Below are positions 47,152-59,302 of a stretch of 64,000 nt of DNA, one piece after another. Location of the stretch: assembly GCA_963932465.1 (NCBI GenBank), contig OZ010790.1, positions 353,053,087-353,117,086 of the forward strand, written 5' to 3'. Each line of letters opens with the position of its first letter. The first letter of the stretch is position 1. The notes beneath the pieces were generated by a model, which saw only the letters and a list, made by a program, of their open reading frames with translations, did not search any database and was not told where the DNA came from. Position numbers and translations under genes: made by a program. The stretch is from Maratus speciosus. Its lineage: Eukaryota; Arthropoda; Arachnida; Araneae; Salticidae.

Positions 47152-48184
47152 TACTATACAGATATACCCAACCCTACGTTGTATAGTTTTTACAAAGTCT
47201 TAGTATTCTTTTAGCAAAGGTACTTTTTTTAATAATACACTTACTAATTTATATATTATTGTGTGGAACCCTCTGTGCGCGACTAATACTCGCACTTGAC
47301 TGTTTATTTTTAAAGAAATGTAGTTTCTAGGCCTTTTCAATCCCTATGTTTTTATTTTTTTATTTATTTATTTATTTTTTTTTTTGTACATGAGTTACAA
47401 AGTTAAACAACCTACACTGAAGAAGCTCTTGCTGGTCTTAACTTTTTTATACTAACCTTTTTTCTCTTATACATTCTTTTACAATAACTATTGAGCAGAT
47501 GTCATTGTTTCATTATTAAACCATACATTTGCTAGAAATTTATTATTGCAAAAGTAGATGAGAAAATAAAATCCTCGCTATTTTATTCTTTTACTTGCCG
47601 AAATTTACTATACTTGTTATGCTTATTTTATATAAAAGAATGAATAACTTGATTAATTAAAGAAAATTACGACATTGCAAATTATATTAGATTTAAATAT
47701 TTTTAAATGAAATGCTATTTATGTCAGATAAAAACTATTCTATTTACAAACTTATTGTATTTATTATTAACTTTTTTTACAATACTCCGGAATTAAGCTT
47801 AAAAACAAATGTTTAAATATTTTTTTGTTGTTGTTGTTTATTCATAAGTCAAAATACCTGTAGAAGCTTACCAAATTATATTCATCTTAGATTTTAATAC
47901 TTTTGTATGTCATTTTAAAATTTATAAAATATATTATTTTAATCAATGATTTTTTTAAAAAAATCAGTTGAATAAAATTACGATTTAATCGTTCATTTAA
48001 ATCTACTGATTAAAATCGTTCACACCTTATTAATTTGTGATAGTAAATAAATATTAATTTTGTAAAATTTGTAAATGAGTTAAAGTAAATAACGAGTTGT
48101 TTAACTTACGTCTGCACAATGTATGATATTTACAGCGAGATGAAATAAACACTAATAAAGTGACATCACTAATAAAGTGAGAAA
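47152..48184. other. AT-rich non-coding stretch
   Basis: Contains (TTTA)n at about 47345-47386 and a GTT run at about 47826-47838. No gene or element seen. Confidence 0.6.
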
Positions 48185-48570
48185 GAATAAATTAAATTAA
48201 ATTAAATTAAATTGATTAAATTAAAGAAATCGAAAAGAGGGAAGGATGGGTTCTGTTCACGTAAGCTACCGGGCGACTTCGAGCTCATTATTAGTCTCGT
48301 GAGGCGGTCAGGGGTTGGTGGACTGGGAGACCGCCTGAGAATTCGCGGAGCGCGGCGCTCCGCGTGACCGTCAAGAGTCCCTGCCTATTTACTTTTTGCC
48401 GAGACTCTCCAGCGAAAGCCAGAAAAAAAAGAAAAAGAATTAAAAATTGAAAACTGATAAATTTAAAAGGGAAATTGATTAAATTAAAGACATCGGCAAG
48501 CGTAAAGGTGTGGATTCAGAGCACTGAATCTACTTGACCGCAGTATCTTCAACCTCATTATTAGTCTCAA
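48185..48570. repeat. (AATTA)n tract and a diverged tandem repeat of about 265 bp with a GC-rich core
   Basis: An (AAATT)n run at 48188-48214 leads into ATTGATTAAATTAAAGA (48211), which recurs at 48474. CTCATTATTAGTCTC at 48284 recurs at 48554. The first unit holds the most GC-rich stretch of the region (48270-48380), including the palindrome GGAGCGCGGCGCTCC and a paired GAGGCGGTC / GACCGCCTG, ending in an A-rich tail. It resembles a small retroposon or satellite monomer. I find no tRNA-type A and B boxes. Confidence 0.6.
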
Positions 48571-48896
48571 TATTAATCAAATTTTACGATTTCAACATTT
48601 CCCAAGTCTCGAAAATCAAGTTAGACGCCCTAGTAATTTTATATTTATGTGATAATTATTTTTTCCTACCAAACGTATAGATTTTCTAAACAGATTGAAA
48701 GATTCTATACGAAGCAATGTGTGTACACTATATTATATTCAGCAATATAGAAATTCAAAATACTTCTTTCTGTTTCAAAATATTTCTTATTGAAAGCAAA
48801 TAACAAGAAGATATTTACACAAACAGAAAATAGATGTGTAAAACGAAAAAATTCTTTATGAAAAATTAAAACCAGAAAAGTTATTCAATGCAAATA

Positions 48897-49689
48897 CATT
48901 AGAACCTCGCAAACCCGAACTAATTGGAACAGGTTCCTGTTCGGATTACAAAAAAATAGGATTATCCGAAAAAAGAAAAAGAAAAGATAAAGATGAGCGC
49001 TAAAAATGTAAGTTATAAGTACTCATTAGTACTATAATCATCTTCTAATCCGCCTTCCTCAAGTCCGGCATGCTGGACAATCCGGCACGACTTTCGGAAA
49101 AAAATAGTATTCCTTGTTTAATCACTCCTGATGTTTATAATAATCCATTGTAACTTCAGAATGAGAAATTACGAAATAACCCATTACAAACGGTTAAAAA
49201 TGTCGAATCTATAAATAGCTCCGTCACCATGTTGACGAGGTGGGGAGTAAAACTTTTTTCTGTGGATAATTTTTTAAATCAAATAGTTGAAAGGAACAAT
49301 AATTTTTTATCATCTGAACTAAATACTTTTTGCATTTTAAAAATAATTTTATAATGACTGGTAAACAAACTGATATTCGAGATTTTTTGAAGATGACTTC
49401 TACGCGTAGACCAATAGAGCACGATTTTATTTTATATTTGTGTGCATATGTTGTACTGTTACATCATTGAGTATTTTTTTTTAACTCTGTTGAATCTGTT
49501 TAAATAAAAAATAATATTCTTTACTGCCATTTTTTGTTTCATTCTAACTTCTACCCGTTTTTTCCGACATTCATCTTTCAATCTGGAAAATTTTGTAAGT
49601 TAATATTTTCAGTTAACCTGTTCAAGTATAATTTTCGAAAATAAAATCAGTTCTGATTAACCAGAATTTCGATTAGCGGTGTTATACTG
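48897..49689 (+). mobile_element. Tigger/pogo-like element, internally deleted
   Basis: Left TIR CATTAGAACCTCGCAAACCC after TA (48895-48896). The right TIR, reverse-complemented, is CAGTATAACACCGCTAATCG and abuts TA (49690-49691). The CAGTAGAACCTCG..AATCCGAAC pattern is typical of Tigger-like ends. The interior keeps the last codons of a transposase at 49354-49470. The size is 793 bp. Confidence 0.75.
49354..49470 (+). pseudogene. Tigger-like transposase C-terminal tail with a PCNA-box-like motif
   Basis: The ATG at 49354 gives MTGKQTDIRDFLKMTSTRR and runs 38 codons to a TGA. KQTDIRDFL fits the PCNA-interacting pattern QxxhxxFa (Q, I, F present; Leu in place of the second aromatic). A PCNA-binding tail is established for Drosophila pogo transposase. 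Just upstream, in a neighbouring frame, an open segment (about 49202-49350) reads ...FLNQIVERNNNFLSSEL, similar to the helical region preceding such tails. The catalytic domain is gone. Confidence 0.5.
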
Positions 49690-49691
49690 TA

Positions 49692-50147
49692 CACAAAAAA
49701 GAAATTGATAATAGAAATCAATAAATAATTTAAAAAGTTTTTCGAAATATAATATCCCACATAAATAATTTAGGGCATCTCAACAAGTAAATTTATGGTA
49801 GTTTCGTACATAACAATATTTAAAACGGGATAACATAATATACCGATTGTTTGATGGAATGCAAACTGAATATAAATCCACGCATAGAACATATTTCAAT
49901 TCCAAATATTACGAATTTCACATGCATTGCAAAATAATTTTAATATACATTAAATTAAAAAATATATTATATTTTTAAATTAAATTTGATTTAATGAAAT
50001 TTTTAAAGTATTTTTGTCTCAATAACAAATAATATTTTCTATCCAATTGTCATGGAAAATATTAATTTACGACGGACATTGAACTGTATAATTTAGTCTA
50101 TATAATCTCTATAATATACGTTTCATACATCTATACGTTTTTTTTTT

Positions 50148-50189
<42 letters not shown>

Positions 50190-52066
50190 GAGAAACATAT
50201 TTAGTAGCGCGAAGTATAATTTTATTAAGGGACATGTATACCTTTAAGAATATAAAATTTAATATTTAAAACATGGATTATTAAGATTAACGTAATTTCA
50301 AGTAATGTTTTAATTATGTAATCTTTTATACATAATTTTTTATTCAGCTATGAAAATATTAATGTCTTACGGGAGTTTTTTGGCTCGAAATATAAACGTA
50401 TCTTATGACGTTGTTTTGACGCTCTGGAATGAGATAGAAATTAGCATTTTGAACTAAAATATACATATTTGGAAGTTAAAAAAATATATATATGTTATGT
50501 GTTATTTTAAAATGTACCTATTGGTTTAATTTTCTTTCGACGTTTAGCGTCATGTAACATTCAGCGGTAACTTAGATTTATCTAAGTGGTTTCATCTGAA
50601 GCCGATCAAAGAAGAATAATGTTAAACATTTGTATAATTGTCTAGAACCTAACATATGATTTTAAAATTTTGCACTTTTTAATAAAATGACTACCGAAAT
50701 GATTTAATGTAAACTTTTAAAATTGAAACCACACATTGATTTCTTTATAAATAGCAAACGAAGGAATAGAAATATATATAAGTTTTCATTTTTTTTAAAG
50801 GAAAACAATCTTTCTTCTGATATATATTTGGTACCCAAATATATATATATATTTTTTTTTTTAGTTTTTTTAGTTTTTTTTAGTTTTGAAACAAGAACTG
50901 ATCTCGTCAACTGTGGATGTATAATCGCTATCACTTCTATGAGTGTTTGTATTTTTACGAAAGTTTTCAAGATGTGATTTATGAAATGTCAGACATTCAG
51001 AAAATGTTAAAATCGGAAAGGTATGTTTGGAAGCGTTAAAAAACAGCAAACTCTTTTAAATTGTATAAACGGAGAGATAAATCACTGTATACTCGGCCAA
51101 ATCACATATATACATTTTAATTCTGAAACTGTTTCGAACAAAAACGGAAATATCCATTTGACTATAGATTATATCTCAATTTACATTTCAATTTATATTT
51201 TAAAATAAACTTAGGAGGTCGAGTTTCATATATAAATGTCTCAAACACAAAAACTTTAAACACGAAACACCAATTTGGTCATCATATCTGAATTTTTTGA
51301 AAATATATACTTTCGGAGATTTAACGTGAGAGTATTTGGTACATTAGTTTTGGTATTATGCCGTTTTAAAATTTTAGACATATAATGTTAAGATGATTTT
51401 TAGATGCTTGGACAATTTGCAATGTTTTTCGCATTTTAGATATAACGAACTATTAGAAGTACTTTAAGTATAAGAAACTGCAATGTTTGTATTATTTTAA
51501 GCATATCTCAGTAGCGGAAGATGCTGTAATTATGGACTCGCATATATAATTCTTGTAAAAATCAATTTTTGTTAAGAGTTTTATTGGCTACAAAACTGTT
51601 GTTACTATTAATCTATTAATATTTGATAAAGAAATTATTATAAAAAAGACTATGAATGAATGATTGTATAAAATCCTGTCGAATAATGAAATGATGTGAA
51701 TAGTGAAATGGATGTATTACTTACATGGAATACTGGTGGCTTGTGATAGGTTGTGTTATTTTGCAGTCGACATATCCAGTCAACTTGTGTGAAATTGTTG
51801 GTAATAGCTTATATCGTTTAATTCCAATTTAGAACACAAGGTGGTTGTTTTGTGTCGTACAATTAATACAGACGATCAAGCCGTAAGTGTAGCTAGGAAT
51901 TGGATTTACAAATCCAGTGGACTTCATGAAAAAAATGAAGCCAGTTGTCGTTCTAAAGAGTTTATTCAGCGAACATGAATATTAAAAACAAGTCACACAT
52001 TATGAAAAAAATCGTAAAGCCCTCACGCTTGGTCATGAATCGCTACATCATACTATATAATCTTAA
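49692..52066. other. AT-rich non-coding stretch
   Basis: Long poly-T (50140-50186) and TA tracts at about 50484-50493 and 50842-50853. The overlapping plus and minus frames near 50704-50977 are products of the T/A-rich tract, not genes. No element ends found. Confidence 0.6.
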
Positions 52067-52579
52067 TCCTTAAATGCCGATTGTTGCCTTTCTGCAACAT
52101 ACCCAATTTAGGCTTCTAAAATACTAATAGATTAATATTGAAGCGATAATGCCTAATGCTGCCAATAAAATACATTCTGAAAATATTATTAAATCGATTT
52201 TCAGCATATAGATGGCAATACTTGTGCTGTTTAGGAATAACGATAGATTTATTTTTTTAATTATTACTAAATGTTCTTTTTGCTTTGTTTTGAAGCTTGC
52301 GAAATACTCCATTTCGTTCTGCAGTGAGCAAATAAAAATTATTTCTTATCATATTTCTTAATTTTCTTGTATGTTTAATATTATAGAATTTTATCAAAGT
52401 AAATTATTTTTTCAATTAAACACCAGTACTGCCGATTAGTCACAAACTATATTTTTCAGCCGTAAACCATACTTGAAACAAAATAGGATTTTTTAAAGTA
52501 TTTTTCCCATGATTTATTTAAAAAATGAAAGCCGAAAAACATTTTAAAAATTATTTTTGAAAAATCAAGCATTTAAGAG
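52067..52579. mobile_element. piggyBac-type MITE, 513 bp
   Basis: TTAA at 52063-52066 and 52580-52583. The ends are TCCTTAAATGCCG and, reverse-complemented, CTCTTAAATGCTT. The TTGTTGCCTTTCTGCAACA palindrome lies just inside the left end (about 52081-52099). No coding capacity. Confidence 0.6.
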
Positions 52580-52583
52580 TTAA

Positions 52584-53167
52584 AAGGCAAATTTAGAATA
52601 CTACAAGACTTGCAGACACTAGAAAACATACTGAAAACACTTGAAACAAGACAGAATTCTGATCTCTGAAGTCATTGCATCTGCTTTTTTTTTATAACTC
52701 ACGGAAGGCGACATATAGTGACGTAGTGCAGAAACGAACTAATCGGTGAAAGGCGCAGGGCAGCTAAGCTAATAACGCGAGAGTGGAGTAGCTTAATGAG
52801 AATGAACTCCATACCTGGTAACATAGTTTTATTGGAGGAAAAAGGACAAACGTCCAAAAGGCACGGTAAACTAAATTCATGGAATTAAGATTAGAAATAA
52901 AAATAACAAAATGGCTTTTAAAAATATTCGAAAATAAGAACTAGCTACTCTCAGAAAATTGCATATTGGATAGCTGATATGAAGGGACTAAAGGCTTTAG
53001 ATTAAAATTTTCAATAATATAATTATTAATATACGCGTTTTGAAATTAAAGAGTATTAGATAGGAATAAAAAAATAGATATTATCAATAAATAGGGAAAT
53101 AATGAATATATCGGAAACTTAGAATAATTTAAATAAATATCGCAAAGAAAATTTTTTATATAACATA
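52584..53167. other. Non-coding stretch
   Basis: A slightly GC-richer part at about 52700-52800 has no open frame with recognisable content. No repeats seen. Confidence 0.5.
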
Positions 53168-53169
53168 TA

Positions 53170-54504
53170 GGGTAACTCCAGGGTAGATGGCCGTAGAGGA
53201 GAAACGGTCAGTCTAAATATTTCCAGAACTTGATAATAGATTGCAACATAAACTTATTCGTATGAAATAGTTCAACGAATTTATTTATTGGGACGTGCAG
53301 TTGTGATTTTCGAACATAAAAAGTAAGTGTGATTTTAATGTTTATTTAATTTAGTGGTTGAATATTTTTTTTTCTATACTTTGGTATCTGAATGTTTTGC
53401 AGTACGTAAGTTATATATATATATATTTCACTATATGGATATCTAAGGCACGCCTGTAATCTAATATTTACTTCTAAGCCTACAAAAACGTAAAATGGCT
53501 ATAGATGCTTTAAATTGAGCGACCATCAGTCCTTCAACTTCAGGAGAGATGGCCACATGAAATCGAGGAGAGATGGCCACCTTTAATCAAAATTTCAAAA
53601 TTATAGGGAGTGATAATTTTAATTAAATATAATTAAATTTAAAATAAATATATAACGTGTATGTTTATAAATATATTTATTGATATAATTGTTTAAATTT
53701 TAACTAATGGAAATATTTTAACAATAATAATAATATAATAAGACCTAAATATTTATTTGTTTCAGAAAATGCTGAAAAACGTCGAAAACTTTCATAACAG
53801 AAACTGATAAAGTTGACAAATAAACTAAATTAACGTAATAAATCTAAAATTAATGCTAGTAAAAAAAAAAAAAAAAAAAAAAACACGACATTTCCAGTAG
53901 CGAAGAAAACGAAATACATTTAAAATTATCAGATTCTACAGAATCCGAGTAAATAGAATTAGATTAGGATCACTGTGTTGGTTGTGCAAAACAATATAAT
54001 ATCACATCCAAAAAGGATATCTGGATACAATGCATATGGTACCTGAAATAATTCCATGAAACGTGTACAAATTATCAAGAGCTTTTCCAAACATATGGTA
54101 AGATTTTACGAAAAGTGAAGTATTGAAATTATACTTCAAATTTGTTTATTCGAGTTTTATTCTCATTTTCCATCACATAACTGCATCTTTACAAATTACT
54201 ATATGTTTTTCATGATTAACTATATGATATGTGTTATTTTTTTGCTATTTAACTTCACCTTTTCTTTTTTCGTATTGGATGGCCATGGCCATCTCTCCTC
54301 TGCTTGAAGGAGAAATGACCACTTCCATTTTAATTTCAATTTTGTTTAACACTTTTCCTTTTCAATATTTAATTATTTTTTGCATAAAATATGATGAGTA
54401 TATGTATGCGAATTTTAAATATGCATAAATATTTCTTGTATTTGCATTCTAAGAATTTTTATTTCAATCTTTAAAAACTATTACCATCTATCCTAGAGTT
54501 ACCC
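53170..54504 (+). mobile_element. pogo-like element, family D, internally deleted
   Basis: Left TIR GGGTAACTCCAGGGTAGATG after TA (53168-53169). The right TIR, reverse-complemented, is GGGTAACTCTAGGATAGATG and abuts TA (54505-54506). The word GAGAGATGGCCA recurs at about 53544 and 53568, and the inverted form TGGCCATCTCTCCTC at about 54286. The size is 1335 bp. The interior keeps a decayed transposase tail at 53900-54105, and a poly-A run at 53861-53883 interrupts it. Confidence 0.85.
53900..54105 (+). pseudogene. pogo-like transposase C-terminal zinc-finger remnant
   Basis: From 53968 one frame reads DHCVGCAKQYNITSKKDIWI then QC, and after a stop (TAA at about 54049) FHETC. The spacing CxxC...W.QC...(W)FHxxC is that of the Cys/His finger ending many arthropod pogo-type transposases, the same module as at 41000-41100. 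An acidic/Ser stretch precedes it (SSEENEI then DSTESE), as in the family C remnant. The second CxxC cysteine and the Trp appear mutated. It is non-functional. Confidence 0.65.
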
Positions 54505-54807
54505 TATACATTGTAGTTTTTAAAATGATTTATTAAAATTGATTTCTACCAGTTTCAAATATCTATGCAAAATCTATAACAGACTGTTTTGAAGCATAAA
54601 AAGGAACTTAACATTAGAAGCTCAATGTTTGCGTCTCCATAATCGCGAAACAACTTAATTGAAGAACTTCCTGTTTCGTCTCTCAAGCTAAAATATTTTG
54701 CAAAATCCATAAGTTCTAATATGTCAACACCCGGAGTTCGTTTTCAAAATTTATTACAATTTACATATCAAAACGACATCTTAGCATACCTTTTAAAATA
54801 CACTGTA

Positions 54808-55609
54808 CACTGTTAAAAATATCCCTGTAAAATTACGAAGAGAGGCCGGAAGCAGAGCAGAGATTCCAGTCATAGATCCTGTCAGCCGGTAAAAATATAT
54901 CCATGCCCACCATTTTGTGCACTCCGTATATAAGCATATAAAGATATAATGCACTTCAAAACAGAATAACACTTTACTTGACTGTTCCGTAGCACGTTAG
55001 ATAATCATCACAGAATCAACTTTTTGGCCGGCTAAAAAATATGTTACGGTCGAGGTTAAGTGACATTATTTTTCGAAACACGGCTAAAATAAAAGGTTAC
55101 ACCCTAGCGGAGTAAAATGTATGGGGTCTTACCGTATTTTTGCTATCCGTTGGGCTAGAACTGCAATAATATATGGATTGCCCTTAATATTCCAAGTATC
55201 TAAAAATATCTCTGTAAAATTACAGATAGAGGCCGGAAGCAGAGATTACCGTCATTCCCCGTAAAAAGAACTCCATGCCCATCATTTTGTGCAGCCCGTA
55301 ATTTTACGGGCAAAAATATAATTCACTTCAAATCACAATAACACTTTACTTACTGTTCCGTAGCACGTAGCACGTTAGATAATCATCACAAAATCGCTAT
55401 CTTGGCAGGTTACAAAATATGTTACGGTCGCGGTTAAGTGACATTATTTTTCAAAATACGACTAAAATGAAGGATAACTCAGCGGAGGAAAATGTATGGG
55501 GTCATGCCATATTTTCTTTAGTGGAATAGACCGTTTTCATCAAATAACGCTGCTGCCCGTGAAAACTGAAGAGCAAACGCTCATAAATTTACAGTTCTTT
55601 CTGAGAGTG
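54808..55609. mobile_element. TA-flanked MITE, 802 bp, with an internal tandem duplication
   Basis: Left end CACTGTTAAAAATATCCC after TA (54806-54807). The right end, reverse-complemented, is CACTCTCAGAAAGAACTG and abuts TA (55610-55611). Two tandem units of about 387 bp start near 54808 and 55195; shared words include AGAGGCCGGAAGCAGAG and TTCCGTAGCACGT. The second unit has CCCGTAATTTTACGGG (about 55293). No gene. Confidence 0.8.
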
Positions 55610-55611
55610 TA

Positions 55612-56124
55612 AGAATACATAATTTACAATAAAATAGATATTTTCGTTTTTACTTTTAAAATTTGGCGATTAAAATATATAGGGCGTTTTTGGCGAAATG
55701 TGCTTTTTTCTTATTTACTTCCACTCTTTTATTCAATCCCTTTATCGGTATCATGAGATTTTGTCTAGTTAAATAATTCAATTAAGATCATAAGAATCAT
55801 AAACATAAAATTCTTGTACGGCAGAACCACCCGTGGAGAATGCGCTGTTTAGATTAGCAATGAAATACTCGCATCATATCGAACATAAAAAAAGACGCAA
55901 CTAATTAAGACATAAAATGTGCATACATTGGGATACTAAAAGCATTATTAGGATTCTTTCAGAGCAGTTTATTGCTTCAAGAAAAATAGAAGATTAAATC
56001 AAAATATTAGCGTAAAAAATCATTGTCTAGAACTAATGAAAAAATTGTCTTCGGGAGCTTATTTTTTGGTTCATGAATTTTGAAAGCTTCATTCTATACA
56101 GTTCTGGCTAATGAAGAAAAAAAA

Positions 56125-56175
<51 letters not shown>

Positions 56176-56256
56176 CAGAGAAAAGTAATAGAAATATAAT
56201 AGTTTTATAATAAAATGCCGTTTTGAATTGCGTTATTTAGCATACGTAAAATAAGG
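55612..56256. other. AT-rich non-coding stretch with a TA microsatellite
   Basis: (TA)n at 56126-56172 is the only structure seen. Confidence 0.7.
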
Positions 56257-56258
56257 TA

Positions 56259-57316
56259 CAGTCGTGGAAAAAAAAGTAAACACACCCTACTAACTCCTCA
56301 ACAAATTATCGTAAAAGAAAGTTACTGGTACCGAACGATTGTAAGTAAAGTCTACTTTTAAAAGATGTATATAAAATTTGCTTAGGTGGCCATCTATATA
56401 TCAAAACGAACCATAATTTTTTTTTCAATAGCAGTACACACTTCTGACAGCATAAATGAACTCTACACTCTTAAATTAGCCTAAAAACAAATTTTTATGC
56501 AATTCGTACCATAAGTTTCCGAGAAATTAATTATTTTAAAACGAGCGTATTTTAAGGGCTGTATCCAAATTGAAGTTCCGTACTCGATTGTTAACCGAGA
56601 GAGCCCCCTTCTTGATTAAGGCACCATTTAAGCAGTCAATGAAACCGGTTATATTACAAGACAGGAGAAGAAATTTCAAAATATCTATACTCACTTCTAT
56701 CATAGACGGCCCCTTAAACCATCATTTTGCCGTTTTTTAAGCATAACTTGAAAACTACTTGAAAGAAAAATGTGCAGATTTGGATTTGCATAAAGCAGGG
56801 CTTAATAAATCTAAATCCATCAAAAAATTGTAGGTTGCAATTCATATTTTTTTCAAATATTAATTTCATAATTCATAATCCATATCATAAAATTATAAAA
56901 ATTGCAAATTCAGCGTATTTATGTTTGGGTATTTTAGTACTATTGCCACACAAAAAAATACCACATTAGGAGTATAATTTCAGGAGATATTAATGAAAAT
57001 ATGAAAATGTAATTTAACATTAGAAGCACTAAATTTTGAATGTTTATAATTCAAAAACTTATCATTCAAATGACTTGAAATTTGGTGTCTAGGTATAGTT
57101 TGAACCGAAGATCTGAAATATCTCGTTAAAATTGGGTATTGCCATTGAAAAAATGAAGTTTGGATTTATTTCAATATGTAGATGGCCCACTAAGCAAATT
57201 TTCTATACATCATTTAAAAGTAGACTTTATTTCCAATCATTCGGTACCAGTAACTTTCGTTTACGATAATTTGTTGAGGAGTTAGTAGGGGGTGTTTATT
57301 TATTTTTTCACGACTG
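56259..57316. mobile_element. Tc1/mariner-type MITE with about 170-bp TIRs
   Basis: Left end CAGTCGTGGAAAAAAAAG after TA (56257-56258). The right end, reverse-complemented, is CAGTCGTGAAAAAATAAA and abuts TA (57317-57318). The arms stay alignable for about 170 bp; CTAACTCCTCAACAAATTAT and AAAGTTACTGGTACCGAA occur in both. The interior (about 700 bp) has no transposase. The size is 1058 bp. Confidence 0.9.
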
Positions 57317-57318
57317 TA

Positions 57319-58787
57319 CATTGCAGTAAAAGAACGTAAAGCTGTTATCATTGATTCAAGAACGGAAAAACCTTTTTTTACTTAAAATCCATATATATAA
57401 AATACTAAGGTATGTGACAGCGAAAAAGGGGTTATTTCTGTTTCACCGTTGTCAACGAGTGGTTTTTGATAATAAAAATGTTGACAATTTTGAATTACTA
57501 ACTAAAATTAAGAAAACTAATCATGATATCGATTTGAAATCATGAAAGTAAAAAATTTGAAATTCTTTTTACATCTCAATATTTATTTTTTTTTCCTAAT
57601 CCGCGGATAATTTTCTTAATTTTTGAAAAAGAAAAAAAATTAGACAATGTCGTGCATCTATAATGTAATAATCGAAGTCATGTGACTGTCATAAATAATT
57701 ACGGGCTGTTCACTTCACTTTATATATTCCAGGTGGCAATTTTTAATGAAAATTATTATTATTTCTTATTATAAAACTACATAATAGCTGTCTCTTTAGA
57801 GAGATAAAAAATAATATTTGAGAGATGAGTAATATGTATATATTAAGATATAACTTCAGTTGAAATTAGTTTGAGAGCCCAATATCTCATTCCATCAAAG
57901 AAAACAAAAAAGATTCCTTCTTCAGTGAACGAAAAATATATTAATATACGGAGTTATTCATTCACATAGCAAGTTCTCGAACAATGAATTTTGTAGCGTT
58001 GTCTGTTGTCAGAAAAATAATAGACAAATCAAAGTTTAGTACATTTGTATTAGGCCTAGTGCGATATAACTCAGAATTCTTTTTAATCCTTAATATTTTT
58101 ATGTAGCCAGGCGCAAATCTCGTTTATATATATATATGTGTGTGTGTGTCTGCCTGCCAATAATAATTGTTATTTATTGCGTGTGTAAATTATAAACAAT
58201 GCTTTGATACTGAAATAAAATGTCTTATTTTATGATATTATTTTTAATTTATTTACATTTTTTTAAAATTTAAGCATTTTAAGGTACATTTTTGCCATAA
58301 TAATAAAGGACGAAATAAAGAAAAACGAGTCTCTCCAGAAACTGTTCGCACTGAAACTGCCAGGAAAAATTTTAAAAATGTAATTTTTTTTTTAATTAAG
58401 TAAATTTTAAAATATGTCTTCTCCTACAATTTTGAAAATTTTGAGTTATTTTTTTAACTATTCTTAGAAGTGTGCTGTTTAATTTGAAGTATCAGATTTA
58501 CCGTAAGTTAATTAGTTTAAGAGAAAAATAAAATAAAATGTGCTAATACGTGTAAAATTACAGTAAAAACTGAATTCGTTTTACATTTTTATGTATTAAA
58601 AAAAAAACTTTTTTATTTTATTGTAAATCCAATACTTAGTTTTAGCAAATAGACCATAAGGAACAACCAAAAAAAAAATTAAGTCAATTGAAGAATATAC
58701 ATAAAAGTTTTATCCCATTGAACATGCTAATTCGTCGGAAAAACACAAACTTTGAAAAATCAATTTTAAAGGAAGCGGGTCTGACAT
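57319..58787. other. AT-rich non-coding stretch
   Basis: TA then TG microsatellite at about 58127-58149. The frames at 57351-57545 and 58688-58870 are open but unconvincing; the second runs into the MITE at 58792. Confidence 0.6.
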
Positions 58788-58791
58788 TTAA

Positions 58792-59298
58792 CACGTTGAG
58801 TGACATGGTGACTGACATCGAAGCTCTGAAAAATTTACAATGTTTTAAGTATTTTTTTAAGAAAGTATAATCCGGTAATAAATAAAAGGCAGGTAAATTT
58901 TAATTAAATGTTCAGTAATTGCAACTCTCCGACTGTCTTGGAAAAGGGCAAAATTGTAATGTCGTTTTTTCTGAATTTTGTTTTAAATGCTTAAAAAAAA
59001 AGATTCTTTGAACGTTTTATAAAAAAACTTAATAACGAATATGAATGCAATCCTTGGAAGTATTGATCATTGTTCAATATATTAAAAATACATTAAATCA
59101 ATAGAATTATATTACTTTAAATACTGCTTGTATTGCAGTGAAACTTGGAGCTTAGTGAACGTATTAGCACGGGCTTGTCAGTGAGGGGGTTATATTTTTA
59201 GTCTTATATCATATTTTAGACGTCAGCCATCGGTAAATGACGCGTTTAAACGGAAAGTTCAGTGTCAGTTACCGGTGACTACCGTGGTGCTGAACGTG
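58792..59298. mobile_element. piggyBac-type MITE, 507 bp
   Basis: TTAA at 58788-58791 and 59299-59302. The ends are CACGTTGAGTGACATGG and, reverse-complemented, CACGTTCAGCACCACGG. The last 100 bases are unusually GC-rich for the region (GTTACCGGTGACTACCG). No coding capacity. Confidence 0.7.
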
Positions 59299-59302
59299 TT
59301 AA

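Noticed and set aside
48240..48440. tRNA-derived SINE
   Set aside because: The A-rich tail and GC-rich body are suggestive, but I could not find A-box and B-box sequences at proper spacing.
50704..50977. Overlapping open frames on both strands (84 and 88 codons)
   Set aside because: They read through a T/A-rich tract in both directions. The residues are mainly Phe, Lys and Ile with no motif, which is what such a tract gives by chance.
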